Origin: an uncultured Mycobacteriaceae bacterium
GTDB lineage: Bacteria > Actinomycetota > Actinomycetes > Mycobacteriales > Mycobacteriaceae
Length of the DNA stretch: 64,000 nt
Direction of reading: 5' to 3'
NCBI GenBank assembly: GCA_902826815.1
Contig: CADEGF010000030.1
Location: 1 to 64,000, forward strand
Shown piece after piece: positions 7,729 to 17,707 of this stretch; positions within the stretch are counted from its first letter, which is position 1; the number at the start of each line of letters is the position of its first letter. The notes under the pieces were generated by a model. That model worked only from the letters and a program-made list of their open reading frames with translations, searched no databases and was not told the origin of the DNA. Position numbers and translations under genes: made by a program.

Positions 7729-10700
7729 CGGTCACCCGAACCGCATGTTCCTACTGCGGCGTCGGTTGTGGTATCGAAGTGGCTACCGCAACCGGCGCAG
7801 GCAGTGCGCCCGTCATCGCTAAGGTATCGGGCGACAAGTTGCACCCGGCCAACTTCGGCAGGTTGTGTACGAAGGGCGCGACTCACGGCGAGATGATGGC
7901 CGCCGATGACGGGCGGCTGAAATCGGCGCTGGTGCGACCGTCGCGTGGCGACGAGCCGGTGCCCACTCCGGTCGACGACGCGGTGGTCGAGGCAGGCAGG
8001 CGGTTGCGGGCCGTCGTCGACGAGCACGGTCCCGATTCCGTCGCGCTGTATGTGTCCGGTCAGATGTCGATCGAAGCTCAGTATCTCGCGAACAAGCTGG
8101 CCAAGGGGTTCCTGCGCACCGTGCACATCGAGTCGAACTCCCGACTGTGCATGGCCAGTGCGGGTACGGGATTCAAGCAGTCACTCGGTGCTGACGGGCC
8201 GCCCGGCTCCTACGTCGACTTCGACTGCACCGATCTGTTTTTCGTGATCGGCTCCAACATGGCCGACTGTCATCCGATCCTGTATCTGCGGATGGCGGAA
8301 CGGATGAAGGCTGGCGCGAAGCTGATCGTCGTCGACCCGCGGCGCACCGCGACTGCGCGGAGGGCGGATCTGTACCTGGCGATCAAACCCGGAACCGACC
8401 TCGCCCTGCTGAACGGGCTGTTGCACCTGCTGGTCGAAAACGGCGACATCGATGGTGATTTCATCGCCGAGCACACCGAGGGGTGGGCCGATATGCCCGT
8501 ATTTCTCGCCGACTATCCGCCGGATCTGGTCGCGGACATCACCGGCATTCCCGAGGCCGATATCCGGACTGCGGCTCAGATGATCGCCGACGCAGGGGAG
8601 TGGTTGAGCTGTTGGACCATGGGGCTCAACCAGAGCACCCACGGGACCTGGAACACCAACGCCATCTGCAACCTCCATCTCGCCACCGGTGCGATCTGCC
8701 GCCCCGGCAGCGGCCCGATGTCGCTGACGGGTCAGCCCAATGCGATGGGCGGCCGCGAAATGGGTTACATGGGGCCGGGTTTGCCCGGGCAGCGTTCGGT
8801 GCTATCGGTCCGCGACCGCGACTTCGTCGAGCGGCAGTGGGGTCTGCCTGCGGGGTCCATCCGCGACGACGTCGGGCCGGGCACCGTCGCCATGTTCGAA
8901 CAACTCGCCAGCAGCGATATCAAGGCGTGCTGGATCATCTGCACCAATCCCGTTGCCACCGTGGCGAACCGGCAGACGGTCATCACGGGCCTCGAGGCGG
9001 CCGAGCTCGTCATCACCCAGGACGCGTACGAATCGACCGCGACCAACCGGTACGCCGATATCGTGCTTCCCGCCGCACTGTGGGCGGAGGCCGACGCCGT
9101 CATGGTCAACTCCGAGCGCAACCTCACCCTGCTGCAGGCCGCTATCCCGCCCGCCGGACAGGCGCGGCCGGACTGGCAACTCATCTGCCAGGTCGCCGAG
9201 CAGCTCGGCTTCGGCGCACATTTCGACTTCTCGTCCAGCGAGCAGGTTTTCGACGAGATCCGGCGGTTCTCCAACCCGGCAACGGGTTACGACCTGCGCG
9301 GCGTCAGCTACTCGCGGCTGCGGCATTCGCCCCTGCAGTGGCCGTGCCCGCCCGATGACGACGCCGACCGCCATCCCATCCGGTACCTGAACGACGGCGT
9401 CAGCCAGGATCTGTTCGTCGACGCCGACGGGCATCGCCCACGGCTCGCCTTTCCGACCCCGTCGCGGAAGGCGGTGTTCCACCCCCGCCCGCACATGGAG
9501 CCGCGCGAACTGCCTGACGACGAATTCCCGTTGGTGCTCAACACCGGTCGGCTGCAGCACCAGTGGCACACCATGACCAAGACCGGGCGGGTCGACAAAC
9601 TCAACAGGCTCGACAGCGGGCCGTTCGTCGAGTTGCATCGGTCGGATGCGGCGGCGCTCGGCATCTCGAACGGCCAACCCGTCGAGCTCGCATCGCGTCG
9701 CGGTCGCGCCGTTCTGCCCGCGGTGGTCACCGAGAGTGTCCGTCCGGGCAACTGCTTTGCGCCGTTCCACTGGAATGACGAGCACGGCGCGCACCTGACC
9801 GTCAACGCTCTCACCAACGACGCCGTCGATGCCGACTCCCTGCAGCCCGAATTCAAGGTGTGCGCGGTGCGCGCCAGCCCGGTCGGCCCCGCACCGGAAC
9901 GCACGCGAGACACCGTCGTCGCCGAACGATCGGGCCCTCTTGTGCTGTGGGCCTCGCAGACCGGCAACGCCGAAGACGTCGCCGCCAGGCTGGCCCGCAG
10001 ACTCGGCGACTCGCAGCTGGTCAACATGGACGACGTGGCGCTGTCAAGGCTCGCGACCGCCCGCGATGTCCTGGTCGTCACCAGCACATTCGGCGACGGC
10101 GGGCCACCCGACAACGGGACCGGATTCTGGGATCGACTCGGCGCGCCAGATGCGCCTGCGCTCGACGGTGTCCGGTACGCCGTGCTCGGCATCGGCGACC
10201 GGTCGTACGCCGACTTCTGCGGCTACGCCAAATCGATCGACGGCAGGCTGGCTGCCCTCGGTGCCTCGAAGATGCTGGACCGTGCCGACTGCGAGGCCTA
10301 CGACAACGGGCCGATGTCGAAGTGGGTCGACGACGTGGCCGACGTGCTCGGGGTCACCGGGGAGGCGGGCAGCGCCGCTGACGAACCGTTCACGCGCGCC
10401 GACCCGGTGCACGCAAAGCTGTGCCGCAACACGGTGCTGTCTGCGCCCCCGTCGTCAAAGGAGGTGCGGCAGTTCGGTTTCGACATCTCCGAGTTCGACG
10501 TCGGCTACGCAACAGGCGACTCGCTCGGGGTGTGCGCCGTCAACAGTCGCGACGTCGTCGACGCATGGCTGGCCGCCACCGGCCTCGTCGGCACGGAGAC
10601 CGTCCAGGTCGACGGTGAGGCTGTGCCCCTGCGCGAGGCGTTGACCCGGTCCTACGACATCTGCCGGGTCACACCCGACCTGCTCCGCTTCGTCGCCGAG

Positions 10701-11501
10701 AACTGCGCGGGCCGCGAGGCCGCCAAAATGCTGCGCGCACCGTCGGATCGGCTGAAGAGATGGCTGGCGGGTCGCAACGGCTTGGACATCGTCGAGCAGT
10801 TCAACGTCCGCGCCGAGCCGTCGCAGTGGCAGGAGGTGCTGGTTCGGCTGACGCCGAGGAACTACTCGATCTCGTCGAGCCCGCTGGTCAGCCCCAGCGA
10901 GGTGCAGTTGACGGTGTCCGTTGTGCGCTACCGGGGCACGCGCGGCACCCAGCGCGGCGGCGTCTGCTCCACGTACCTGGCCGATCGCGCGCACTCCGCG
11001 CCCGTGCCCGTCTTCCTGCAGCGATCACCGCATTTCCGGCCGCCGAAGGACACTACGGCACCGATGATCATGGTCGGGCCCGGCACCGGGATCGCACCGT
11101 TTCGCGGATTCCTGCAGGAGCGCCGCGCGCTCGGTCACACGGGCCGCAACTGGCTGTTCTTCGGCGAACAGCGGCGCAGCGAAAACTTCTACTACCGAGA
11201 CGATTTCGAGGATATGGTCCGCGACGGCTTCCTCAATCGGATGGACCTCGCCTTCTCCCGCGACCAGGCCGAGCGCGTCTACGTTCAGCACAAGATGCTC
11301 GACTACGGCGCGGACGTGTGGCGCTGGCTCGACGAGGGCGCGCACTTCTATGTGTGCGGTGATGCCGCCCGGATGGCGCGCGACGTCGACGCCGCACTGA
11401 CGGACATCATCAAGACCCACGGCGGGATGTCGGACGAGGGCGCGCACCACTACAAACGCGAACTGGTGGCCGAGAAGCGCTACGTGCGCGACGTGTACTG
11501 A
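7725..11501 (+). CDS. Assimilatory nitrate reductase fused to a sulfite-reductase-type diflavin reductase
   Basis: Cytoplasmic enzyme of 1258 residues predicted to reduce nitrate to nitrite with NAD(P)H. Residues 1-700 are a molybdopterin oxidoreductase: a 4Fe-4S site with Cys8, Cys11, Cys15 and Cys48, a likely Mo-ligating Cys in NSRLCMASAGTG (near 143), and a C-terminal molydopterin-dinucleotide-binding domain (VLNTGRLQHQWHTMTKTGR). A flavodoxin domain (LWASQTGNAEDVAARL) starts near 742. A CysJ-like FAD/NAD(P) reductase follows, with RNYSISSSP for FAD, GPGTGIAPFRGF for the nucleotide, and the typical CysJ ending RYVRDVY. The electron-donor module is thus built in. This architecture is known in mycobacteria (called NasN in M. 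smegmatis, from memory). No nitrite reductase gene lies in the window. Confidence 0.95.
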   Translation: MTVTRTACSYCGVGCGIEVATATGAGSAPVIAKVSGDKLHPANFGRLCTKGATHGEMMAADDGRLKSALVRPSRGDEPVPTPVDDAVVEAGRRLRAVVDEHGPDSVALYVSGQMSIEAQYLANKLAKGFLRTVHIESNSRLCMASAGTGFKQSLGADGPPGSYVDFDCTDLFFVIGSNMADCHPILYLRMAERMKAGAKLIVVDPRRTATARRADLYLAIKPGTDLALLNGLLHLLVENGDIDGDFIAEHTEGWADMPVFLADYPPDLVADITGIPEADIRTAAQMIADAGEWLSCWTMGLNQSTHGTWNTNAICNLHLATGAICRPGSGPMSLTGQPNAMGGREMGYMGPGLPGQRSVLSVRDRDFVERQWGLPAGSIRDDVGPGTVAMFEQLASSDIKACWIICTNPVATVANRQTVITGLEAAELVITQDAYESTATNRYADIVLPAALWAEADAVMVNSERNLTLLQAAIPPAGQARPDWQLICQVAEQLGFGAHFDFSSSEQVFDEIRRFSNPATGYDLRGVSYSRLRHSPLQWPCPPDDDADRHPIRYLNDGVSQDLFVDADGHRPRLAFPTPSRKAVFHPRPHMEPRELPDDEFPLVLNTGRLQHQWHTMTKTGRVDKLNRLDSGPFVELHRSDAAALGISNGQPVELASRRGRAVLPAVVTESVRPGNCFAPFHWNDEHGAHLTVNALTNDAVDADSLQPEFKVCAVRASPVGPAPERTRDTVVAERSGPLVLWASQTGNAEDVAARLARRLGDSQLVNMDDVALSRLATARDVLVVTSTFGDGGPPDNGTGFWDRLGAPDAPALDGVRYAVLGIGDRSYADFCGYAKSIDGRLAALGASKMLDRADCEAYDNGPMSKWVDDVADVLGVTGEAGSAADEPFTRADPVHAKLCRNTVLSAPPSSKEVRQFGFDISEFDVGYATGDSLGVCAVNSRDVVDAWLAATGLVGTETVQVDGEAVPLREALTRSYDICRVTPDLLRFVAENCAGREAAKMLRAPSDRLKRWLAGRNGLDIVEQFNVRAEPSQWQEVLVRLTPRNYSISSSPLVSPSEVQLTVSVVRYRGTRGTQRGGVCSTYLADRAHSAPVPVFLQRSPHFRPPKDTTAPMIMVGPGTGIAPFRGFLQERRALGHTGRNWLFFGEQRRSENFYYRDDFEDMVRDGFLNRMDLAFSRDQAERVYVQHKMLDYGADVWRWLDEGAHFYVCGDAARMARDVDAALTDIIKTHGGMSDEGAHHYKRELVAEKRYVRDVY

Positions 11502-11517
11502 ATGCGAGCGCGCATTC
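11500..11517 (+). terminator. Hairpin at the end of the nitrate reductase gene
   Basis: GAATGCG (11500-11506) and CGCATTC (11511-11517) form a perfect 7-bp stem with a 4-base loop, starting on the stop codon and followed by a short TTGT. It lacks a long T tract, as is common for mycobacterial terminators. It separates the nitrate operon from the opposing tRNA gene. Confidence 0.5.
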
Positions 11518-11577
11518 TTGTACGTCTGCGCGGCTCTAAACCGTACGTAGCTGAGCGTTCGGCTTGAAAATAGAGTG

Positions 11578-11663
11578 TGTCCGAGGGGGGACTTGAACCC
11601 CCACGCCCGTTAATAGGGCACTAGCACCTCAAGCTAGCGCGTCTGCCATTCCGCCACTCGGAC
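11578..11663 (-). tRNA. tRNA-Leu (anticodon GAG)
   Basis: An 86-base class II tRNA read on the minus strand. The acceptor arms GTCCGAG and CTCGGAC pair perfectly and the discriminator is A. The anticodon loop TTGAGGT lies between GCTAGC-type arms, giving anticodon GAG (decodes CUC/CUU). A long variable arm (GTGCCCTATTAACGGGCGT region) follows, and the T arm GGGGGTTCAAGTCCCCC is canonical. The CCA end is not encoded. It lies between the nitrate operon and the M20 peptidase gene. Confidence 0.95.
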
Positions 11664-11744
11664 CTGCTCTGGGCAGCTAAGGCTATCGGATCGACGAGCC
11701 CATGCCCAAACCAGAGCGCGGTGCGGGTGGTAGGAATTGTGACT

Positions 11745-13079
11745 GTGAGCCAAGCCCTCAACGCCGTCGACGAGGTGGTCGACCTCGTCCGCTCGCTGAT
11801 CCGGTTCGACACGTCCAACACCGGCGAGCTGGAGACCACAAAAGGCGAGGCAGAATGCGCCCGCTGGATCGCTGAGCAGCTGGAAGAGGTCGGCTATGAA
11901 ACCGAATACATCGAGGCCGGAGCGCCAGGCCGGGCCAACGTATTCACGCGACTGAAGGGTGCGGACGCCTCGCGCGGGGCCTTGATGCTGCACGGGCACC
12001 TCGATGTGGTGCCAGCCGAGGCGTCGGACTGGAGCGTGCACCCGTTCTCCGGTGCGCTCGAAGACGGCTATGTCTGGGGTCGCGGCGCCGTCGACATGAA
12101 GGACATGGTCGGCATGATGATCGCGGTCGCCCGGGCCTTCAAGCGGTCGGGCACCGTCCCGCCACGCGACCTGGTGTTCGCCTTCGTGTCCGACGAGGAG
12201 GCCGGCGGCAAGTACGGGTGCAAATGGCTCGTCGAGAACCGGCCCGACCTGTTCGAGGGCGTGACCGAGGCGGTCGGTGAGGTCGGCGGGTTCTCGCTGA
12301 CGATCCCGCGGCGCGAGGGTGGGGAACGCACCCTCTACCTGATCGAGACAGCCGAGAAGGCGATGAAGTGGATGCGGCTGACCGCCCGCGGACGGGCGGG
12401 CCACGGCTCGATGATTCACGACCACAACGCCGTGACCGCTGTCGCAGAGGCGGCGGCGAAGCTGGGTCGCCATCGGTTCCCGGTAGTCCTGACAGACTCC
12501 GTCGAGCAGTTCCTGACTGCCGTCGCCGAGGAGACGGGCTACACCTTCGACGTGAACTCACCCGATCTCGAGGGCGCCATCGCCAAGCTCGGGCCCATCG
12601 CGAGGATCGTCGGCGCGACGCTGCGCGACACCGCAAACCCGACGATGCTCAAGGCCGGCTACAAGGCCAACGTCATTCCCGCTACCGCGGAGGCGGTGAT
12701 CGACTGCCGTGTCCTGCCCGGCAGGCTGGCCGCCTTCGAGCGGGAGGTCGACGAGCTCATCGGGCCCGATGTCACCCGCGAGTGGATCGTCGACCTGCCC
12801 GCCTACGAAACCAGTTTCGACGGCGAACTGCTCGACGCGATGAACAATGCGCTGCTGGCCGCCGATCCAGACGCCCGCACGGTGCCCTACATGCTGTCGG
12901 GCGGCACCGACGCAAAGCACTTCGCCACGCTTGGGATCCGGTGCTTCGGGTTCGCGCCGCTGAAACTGCCGCCCGATCTGGACTTCGCCGCGCTGTTCCA
13001 CGGCGTCGACGAGCGGGTACCCGTTGATGCGCTGACGTTCGGCGCCCAGGTGCTCGAACACTTTCTGCTCCACAGCTGA
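11745..13079 (+). CDS. M20/M25/M40 family metallopeptidase (dipeptidase/deacylase-like)
   Basis: Zinc-dependent hydrolase, 444 residues from GTG 11745, matching M. tuberculosis Rv2141c by position and length. Metal-site motifs are in order: GHLDVVPA (first His and catalytic Asp), [10 protein letters not shown] (bridging Asp), SDEEAGG (catalytic Glu pair) and the C-terminal [10 protein letters not shown] (final His). A dimerisation domain occupies about 190-310. Three in-frame GTG codons (11721, 11739, 11745) are possible; 11745 has the best spacing (9 bases) from AGGA at 11732-11735. The substrate is probably an N-acyl amino acid or dipeptide; motifs do not narrow it. The next gene starts 20 bases downstream. 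Confidence 0.92.
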   Translation: MSQALNAVDEVVDLVRSLIRFDTSNTGELETTKGEAECARWIAEQLEEVGYETEYIEAGAPGRANVFTRLKGADASRGALMLHGHLDVVPAEASDWSVHPFSGALEDGYVWGRGAVDMKDMVGMMIAVARAFKRSGTVPPRDLVFAFVSDEEAGGKYGCKWLVENRPDLFEGVTEAVGEVGGFSLTIPRREGGERTLYLIETAEKAMKWMRLTARGRAGHGSMIHDHNAVTAVAEAAAKLGRHRFPVVLTDSVEQFLTAVAEETGYTFDVNSPDLEGAIAKLGPIARIVGATLRDTANPTMLKAGYKANVIPATAEAVIDCRVLPGRLAAFEREVDELIGPDVTREWIVDLPAYETSFDGELLDAMNNALLAADPDARTVPYMLSGGTDAKHFATLGIRCFGFAPLKLPPDLDFAALFHGVDERVPVDALTFGAQVLEHFLLHS

Positions 13080-13099
13080 TCCCCAGGAAAGGACAACCA

Positions 13100-13630
13100 A
13101 TGGGATTTCCCTACAACACCTACGACCACCTGCCGAAGCTGCCCACGTTCACGCTGACCTCCGAATCGTTCAGCGACGGCGGCGCATGGTCGGGCGACCT
13201 GGTCAGCGGCATCATGGGTGCCGGCGGCAAGGACGTCTCACCGCAGCTGAGCTGGTCGGGCTTCCCCGAGGAGACCAAGAGCTTCGCCGTCACCGTCTAC
13301 GACCCTGACGCGCCGACCGGGTCTGGCTTCTGGCACTGGGCGGTGGCCGATCTACCCGCCAGCGTCACCGAGCTGCCCGCCGATGCCGGTGATGGCAGCG
13401 AATTGCCGGGTAACGCAGTGACTTTGGCCAACGACGCGGGCCTTAATCGCTTCATCGGGGCCGCGCCGCCGCCGGGGCACGGCGCACACCGCTACTACGT
13501 CGTCGTGCACGCCGTCGGCGTCGAGAAGCTGGACCTGCCCGAGGGCGCCACCCCGGCATACCTCGGATTCAACCTTTTCCAGCAGGCCATCGCGCGGGCA
13601 ATCATCCATGGCACCTATGAGCAGAACTAG
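13100..13630 (+). CDS. YbhB/YbcL-type phosphatidylethanolamine-binding protein (Rv2140c-like)
   Basis: Soluble 176-residue member of the Raf-kinase-inhibitor/PEBP family. The ligand-pocket signature [16 protein letters not shown] is present near residues 72-87, and a second conserved block ([18 protein letters not shown]) near 121-138. Length is normal for the bacterial family. The ATG at 13100 has a strong ribosome binding site (AGGAAAGGA). Position next to the M20 peptidase and pyrD is the same as in M. tuberculosis, where the orthologue is a cytosolic protein of unsettled function. The stop overlaps the next gene by 14 bases. Confidence 0.94.
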   Translation: MGFPYNTYDHLPKLPTFTLTSESFSDGGAWSGDLVSGIMGAGGKDVSPQLSWSGFPEETKSFAVTVYDPDAPTGSGFWHWAVADLPASVTELPADAGDGSELPGNAVTLANDAGLNRFIGAAPPPGHGAHRYYVVVHAVGVEKLDLPEGATPAYLGFNLFQQAIARAIIHGTYEQN

Positions 13631-14078
13631 CGATCTACTCGCGCGGCTACTGCAGAATCGCGCACTGGTTCGCGCACCGATCTGGCTGTACCGCGCCCGT
13701 CTCGGCTTCGTGATGGGGCACCGCATGCTGCTGCTCGAACACATCGGCCGCAAGACCGGCGCACGGCGATATGCCGTTCTCGAGGTAGTCGAGCGACCGG
13801 CGCCGGACCAGTACGTGATCGTGTCCGGTTTCGGCGAGCGATCGCAGTGGTATCGAAACGTGCTGGCCGAGCCGCACGTTCGGGTGAGCGTCGGGCGTAG
13901 ACGAGACATCCCCGGTGTTGCAACACTGATGAGCCGGGACGCGGCCGAGGCCGCGCTTGCGCGCTATGCCGAGCACTACCCGAAGACCTGGGCGCGCCTG
14001 GAGCCGACCCTTGAAGCGGCCTTGAAGACGCCCGAACTCGATCTGCCGATGCTGACGATCGCGCTAGCGAGCCGCTGA
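13617..14078 (+). CDS. Ddn-like deazaflavin (F420)-dependent nitroreductase/quinone reductase family protein
   Basis: Member of the DUF385/F420H2-dependent quinone reductase family, 153 residues from ATG 13617 inside the end of the PEBP gene (an ATG at 13608 is also in frame). Family features are [20 protein letters not shown] near residues 40-60, the central [18 protein letters not shown], and HVRVSVGRR. In characterised relatives these regions bind cofactor F420. It probably reduces quinones or other small electrophiles. Its stop overlaps the convergent pyrD stop by 15 bases. Confidence 0.88.
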   Translation: MSRTSDLLARLLQNRALVRAPIWLYRARLGFVMGHRMLLLEHIGRKTGARRYAVLEVVERPAPDQYVIVSGFGERSQWYRNVLAEPHVRVSVGRRRDIPGVATLMSRDAAEAALARYAEHYPKTWARLEPTLEAALKTPELDLPMLTIALASR

Positions 14079-15125
14079 GCCGACGGCCTCGGCCAGCGAC
14101 GAGAACCCGCCTTCGTGCAGGCGAGCGGCGATGCCGTCGTGAATGTGCTTGGCCCACAGGCCGCCGCCGTAGATGAACCCGGTGTAGCCCTGCAGCAGTG
14201 ACGCTCCCGAGGTGATGCGGTCCCAGGCGTCGTCCGCGGTTTCGATGCCGCCGACGCTGATCAGCACCAGCCGGTCGCCGACCCGGCCGTACAGTCGGCG
14301 CAGCACCTCGGCCGACCGCCTCGCAACCGGCCGCCCCGAGATTCCGCCGGGTCCGAGTTCGGCCGCCCCTGGTGTCTTCAGGCCGTCGCGGGACACCGTC
14401 GTATTGGTGGCGACAATGCCTGCAAGGCCCAATTCGACTGCCAGATCGGCAATCTCGTCGATATCCGGGTCGGACAGGTCCGGGGCGATCTTGACGAGCA
14501 CGGGTGTGCTGGTCTCCTCCCGCACCGCGGCAAGGATCGGCCGCAAGGATTCGACGGCCTGCAGGTCACGCAGGCCGGGCGTGTTCGGCGAGCTGACGTT
14601 GACGACGAGGTACGCCGCAAATGGGCCGACCAGTCGGGCGCTGTCCCGATAGTCGTCGACGGCCTGCTCGGCAGGCACGGCCTTGGTCTTGCCGATGTTG
14701 ACCCCGATCGGCACGTCTGGTGTGTGCCGCGCCAGCCGCAGGGCGAGTTCAGCAGCGCCGCGGTTGTTGAACCCCAGCCGGTTGAGCAGGGCCCTGTCGT
14801 CAGGCAGCCGGAACATTCGCGGCGGGGGATTACCGGGTTGAGCCTGGGCGGTCACCGTGCCGATCTCGGCGTACCCGAAGCCAAGCGCACCCCAGGCGGC
14901 CAACCCGGCACCGTCCTTGTCGAATCCGGCAGCCAGCCCCATCGGTCCTGGAAACCGAATCCCGAACACAGTGGTTGCCAGCACGGGGTCGTTGGGAGCC
15001 AACCATTTCTTCAGCGCCAAGCGCGACGGCGGCGGAGTCGTTCCTGCGCGCAGACCCCGGAACACCCAGGTATGGATCCGCTCAGCGGGAACCAGGAAGA
15101 ACGCCCGCCGAACAGCTTGATACAT
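14064..15125 (-). CDS. pyrD: Dihydroorotate dehydrogenase (quinone), class 2
   Basis: Catalyses dihydroorotate oxidation to orotate in pyrimidine synthesis, passing electrons to the quinone pool at the membrane. The product is 353 residues. The N-terminal amphipathic extension ([20 protein letters not shown]) is the class 2 membrane/quinone tunnel domain. FMN-site and catalytic features include [30 protein letters not shown] (with the catalytic Ser of class 2 enzymes) and GYTGFIYGG near the end. ATG 15125 overlaps the upstream stop (TGATG); the GTG at 15128 is less likely. Same location as Rv2139. Confidence 0.97.
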   Translation of the reverse strand: MYQAVRRAFFLVPAERIHTWVFRGLRAGTTPPPSRLALKKWLAPNDPVLATTVFGIRFPGPMGLAAGFDKDGAGLAAWGALGFGYAEIGTVTAQAQPGNPPPRMFRLPDDRALLNRLGFNNRGAAELALRLARHTPDVPIGVNIGKTKAVPAEQAVDDYRDSARLVGPFAAYLVVNVSSPNTPGLRDLQAVESLRPILAAVREETSTPVLVKIAPDLSDPDIDEIADLAVELGLAGIVATNTTVSRDGLKTPGAAELGPGGISGRPVARRSAEVLRRLYGRVGDRLVLISVGGIETADDAWDRITSGASLLQGYTGFIYGGGLWAKHIHDGIAARLHEGGFSSLAEAVGSAAR

Positions 15126-15382
15126 CACATCGCCGGCTGATCGGCGACGTCGCCGCTATTGACGGCGGACTTCTTGCGGCGCAACAGCACTCGGCGACTA
15201 CCATCGGTATACAGCCGGACTCGGGTCAGCTCCCAGCCGCGATACTCCGCCTCGATGGACAGCCGGGTGGAGGCGCTGATGCGGGTCAGATCGGGCGGCA
15301 GCCGCAGGGGCACCCACTCGTATTCGTCCGAAAGGTCGGCTTCCCAGCCCGGCGGCATGCGGCCGCGCTGTACCGCGGTCAC
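15125..15382 (-). CDS. DUF5703 family small conserved protein
   Basis: An 85-residue protein of unknown function conserved next to pyrD in mycobacteria (family recognised from memory). It is rich in charged and aromatic residues ([20 protein letters not shown], then [20 protein letters not shown] and [14 protein letters not shown]) and has no membrane segment or signal peptide. The basic tail RVLLRRKK could bind nucleic acid, but that is speculation. The GTG start at 15382 overlaps the stop of a 9-codon reading frame that itself overlaps the lppL-like stop, and its own stop overlaps pyrD, so the three products appear coupled. Confidence 0.82.
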   Translation of the reverse strand: MTAVQRGRMPPGWEADLSDEYEWVPLRLPPDLTRISASTRLSIEAEYRGWELTRVRLYTDGSRRVLLRRKKSAVNSGDVADQPAM

Positions 15383-15404
15383 CGGCTGATCCCGGCGTCT
15401 TCGG

Positions 15405-16409
15405 TCATCGCACGCCTCCAGCGTCGGTTATCACCTGCACCCCTGCTCCCGTGCCCGACACCACGTACAGCGTGCCAGACGCCTCGTCGAAGGCCAGGGA
15501 GTTCGGCTGCTGCACGGTCGGATAGCGCACCTTCTCGACTGGAATTCCGGTTGCCAGATCGTAACCAATAACCACGTTCGAGGCCGTCTGTGACACCCAC
15601 GCCAGCCGCGAGGACCCGGCAAGGCCGTATGGCGCGTCGGGGACCGGATAGCGCTGACGCAGCATCAGCGGATCGGTCCCGAAGACCAGCAGCCCGTCGC
15701 CCCGTGTATCGGCGACCAGCACCCGGCCCGCCGGATCGGCGGCCATGGTGGTGGCGCCCTCGCCGGCGCGAAGCGCATGTTGAGCCTTGGCGCCGCTGGC
15801 GTCCACGGTGGTTACCGACGTCTGGCCTCGGTCCAGGACCACGGCCGTATCTCCCTGTGCAACAAGGGCATCGACGCGCGCAAAGATCCTCAACTCCGCG
15901 CCGACCGCCGTATCGGAGCTCAACGTGTAGACCGCGCCGGCTGCGCTGCCGAGTACCAGCTTGCCGTCGGCCCTGCGGGCGATGGCGGTGAAATCGGTAC
16001 CGTCCTGGCCGTCGACCGGCACCCGATTGGCCCGGCCCTGCGCGATATCGATCGAGAAGTACCCGCCGCGCGTCGCCACGTAGACGTGGCCGTTGTCGTC
16101 GCCGGTCATCGCCGTTGCCGCAGCGGGCAGCGGAACGGCGCGGCTCAGACCCTTCGCCGGCATCACGGTGATCACGGCGTGGTCGGCCTTACCGGGGCCG
16201 AGGACCACCAGGGAGCTGGTGGCGGCGTCGAATATGACCGCCTTCGCATGCCCCGCCATCGGGCGCACGACGCCGGCGGGCGGCGTGGCGGCAGGCGGAG
16301 ACACTGCGGCCTCTGCAGGCGCGATCGTCGGGGGCGGCGCGTCGGAAGGATTCGACGTACACGCCGTCACGCCGCATCCGACTATGAGGAGCGCACCACA
16401 ACAGGCCAT
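15405..16409 (-). CDS. lppL: LppL-like lipoprotein with beta-propeller repeats
   Basis: Exported lipoprotein of 334 residues. The ATG at 16409 begins a short hydrophobic signal peptide with lipobox VTAC (Cys about 18), followed by a Pro/Ala/Ser-rich linker typical of mycobacterial lipoproteins. The remainder shows repeating blades resembling YncE/SMP-30-type propellers (GDDNGHVYVATRGGYFSIDI, RADGKLVLGSAAGAVYTLSS, ADPAGRVLVADTRGDGLLVF and FDEASGTLYVVSGTGAGVQV). Much longer in-frame extension upstream is GC-driven and overlaps the divergent gene, so it is rejected. Location next to pyrD matches Rv2138 (lppL). The ligand is unknown. Confidence 0.9.
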   Translation of the reverse strand: MACCGALLIVGCGVTACTSNPSDAPPPTIAPAEAAVSPPAATPPAGVVRPMAGHAKAVIFDAATSSLVVLGPGKADHAVITVMPAKGLSRAVPLPAAATAMTGDDNGHVYVATRGGYFSIDIAQGRANRVPVDGQDGTDFTAIARRADGKLVLGSAAGAVYTLSSDTAVGAELRIFARVDALVAQGDTAVVLDRGQTSVTTVDASGAKAQHALRAGEGATTMAADPAGRVLVADTRGDGLLVFGTDPLMLRQRYPVPDAPYGLAGSSRLAWVSQTASNVVIGYDLATGIPVEKVRYPTVQQPNSLAFDEASGTLYVVSGTGAGVQVITDAGGVR

Positions 16410-16520
16410 CTGACCTGCATGTTTAATACGTTTCAGCAACGGGTAGCTCTCGTGCGTGCGAAGTGGACGACAATCGAACAGCAAGTGTAGGCAAGCCGCC
16501 GAAGCCGGTATGGTTCGGTC

Positions 16521-16832
16521 ATGAGCCTGGCGCCGAGTCGTGATTCGGCCGACAAAGGGTTCTTTATCGAAGTGATTTCGACGGGCCTCTACGCAAGCGG
16601 CTTCGGCCACCTCGGCAGCGGTCGCAGTTTCTCCTTTCACGTCGAACACCAGCAACTGGTCGTCGAGATCTACCGGCCCCGCCTCGCCGGCCCGGTGCCG
16701 CAGGCCGAGGATGTGGTGGCCACTGCCACCCGCAAGGCAACCGACGTCGACCTGTTTGACGAACGCAGCCTGGTGGCAGCGGTGCGCGATGCGGTGGCGG
16801 ATGCCCAACCGGTGCCGCGCACAGCACGCTGA
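16521..16832 (+). CDS. Conserved hypothetical protein (Rv2137c-like)
   Basis: A 103-residue protein of unknown function in the same place as Rv2137c, just before uppP. It is soluble, with no signal peptide or membrane helix. Visible features are [24 protein letters not shown] beta strands (residues about 33-53, first residues GSGRSFSF) and a helical C-terminus ([20 protein letters not shown]). The ATG at 16521 is the only good start. No catalytic motif is apparent. Co-orientation and a 44-base gap suggest joint expression with uppP. Confidence 0.78.
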   Translation: MSLAPSRDSADKGFFIEVISTGLYASGFGHLGSGRSFSFHVEHQQLVVEIYRPRLAGPVPQAEDVVATATRKATDVDLFDERSLVAAVRDAVADAQPVPRTAR

Positions 16833-16876
16833 CCAACGCTCACGGTACGGTCGTCGTCGTGATCGAGGTCCCGGCG

Positions 16877-17707
16877 ATGTCATGGTTGCAGGTCGTGGTG
16901 TTGTCGGTGGTACAGGGGTTGACCGAGTTTCTTCCGGTGTCCTCGTCCGGGCATCTCGCGATCACCTCACGCCTGTTCTTCGCCGACGACGCGGGCGCAT
17001 CATTCACTGCCGTAACGCAACTCGGTACTGAGTTCGCGGTGCTTGTGTACTTCGCCCGCGACATCCTGCGCATCGTCAAGGCCTGGTTCAGCGGCCTCTT
17101 CAACCCTGCGGCTCGCGACGCCGACTACCGCCTCGGCTGGTACGTGATCGTCGGCACCATCCCGATCGGCCTGCTCGGCCTGCTTCTCAAAGACGAAATC
17201 CGCACGGGGGCAAGGAATCTCTGGCTGATAGCGACCGCGTTGGTGGTCTTCTCCGCGGTGATCGCGGCGGCCGAGTACTTCGGGCGGCAGACCCGCGACG
17301 TCGAGCAACTCACCTGGCGCGACGGTGTGATCGTCGGCCTGGCCCAGTGCCTGGCCCTGCTGCCAGGGGTGTCCCGGTCCGGCGCGACGATCAGCGCCGG
17401 CCTTTTCCTTGGGCTCGATCGTGAGCTCGCCGCCCGATTCGGCTTCCTGCTGGCGATTCCGGCGGTGTTCGCCTCGGGACTGTTCTCACTGCCGGACGCC
17501 TTTCATCCGGTGGGTGAGGGGATGAGCGCCACCGGCCCACAGCTTCTCGTGGCGACCGTCATCGCGTTCGTCGTCGGCCTCGCGGCGGTGGCCTGGTTCC
17601 TGCGGTTCCTGGTGCGCCACAGCATGTACTGGTTCGTCGGCTACCGCGTCGTCCTCGGCGCGGTGGTGATGATTCTGCTCGGCGCCGGGGTGGTGGCAGC
17701 GACATGA
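16877..17707 (+). CDS. uppP: Undecaprenyl-diphosphate phosphatase UppP (BacA)
   Basis: Integral membrane enzyme that recycles undecaprenyl pyrophosphate to the monophosphate carrier needed for peptidoglycan and arabinogalactan synthesis. The 276-residue product has about 8 membrane helices. Both catalytic signatures are intact: [16 protein letters not shown] at residues 13-28 and [20 protein letters not shown] about residue 163. ATG 16877 was preferred over GTG 16859 because GAGG lies 8 bases upstream and it gives the family-typical start MSW and length. Its stop overlaps the next gene (ATGA). Confidence 0.97.
   Translation: MSWLQVVVLSVVQGLTEFLPVSSSGHLAITSRLFFADDAGASFTAVTQLGTEFAVLVYFARDILRIVKAWFSGLFNPAARDADYRLGWYVIVGTIPIGLLGLLLKDEIRTGARNLWLIATALVVFSAVIAAAEYFGRQTRDVEQLTWRDGVIVGLAQCLALLPGVSRSGATISAGLFLGLDRELAARFGFLLAIPAVFASGLFSLPDAFHPVGEGMSATGPQLLVATVIAFVVGLAAVAWFLRFLVRHSMYWFVGYRVVLGAVVMILLGAGVVAAT

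Noticed and set aside
14064..14078. A second coding frame at the overlap of the Ddn-like gene and pyrD
   Set aside because: It is the 15-base overlap of two convergent stop regions, common in this compact genome.
16410..16883. Extending the lppL-like gene by 158 codons upstream
   Set aside because: The extension precedes a clear lipoprotein signal peptide and covers the antiparallel Rv2137c-like gene, so the signal-peptide ATG was used.
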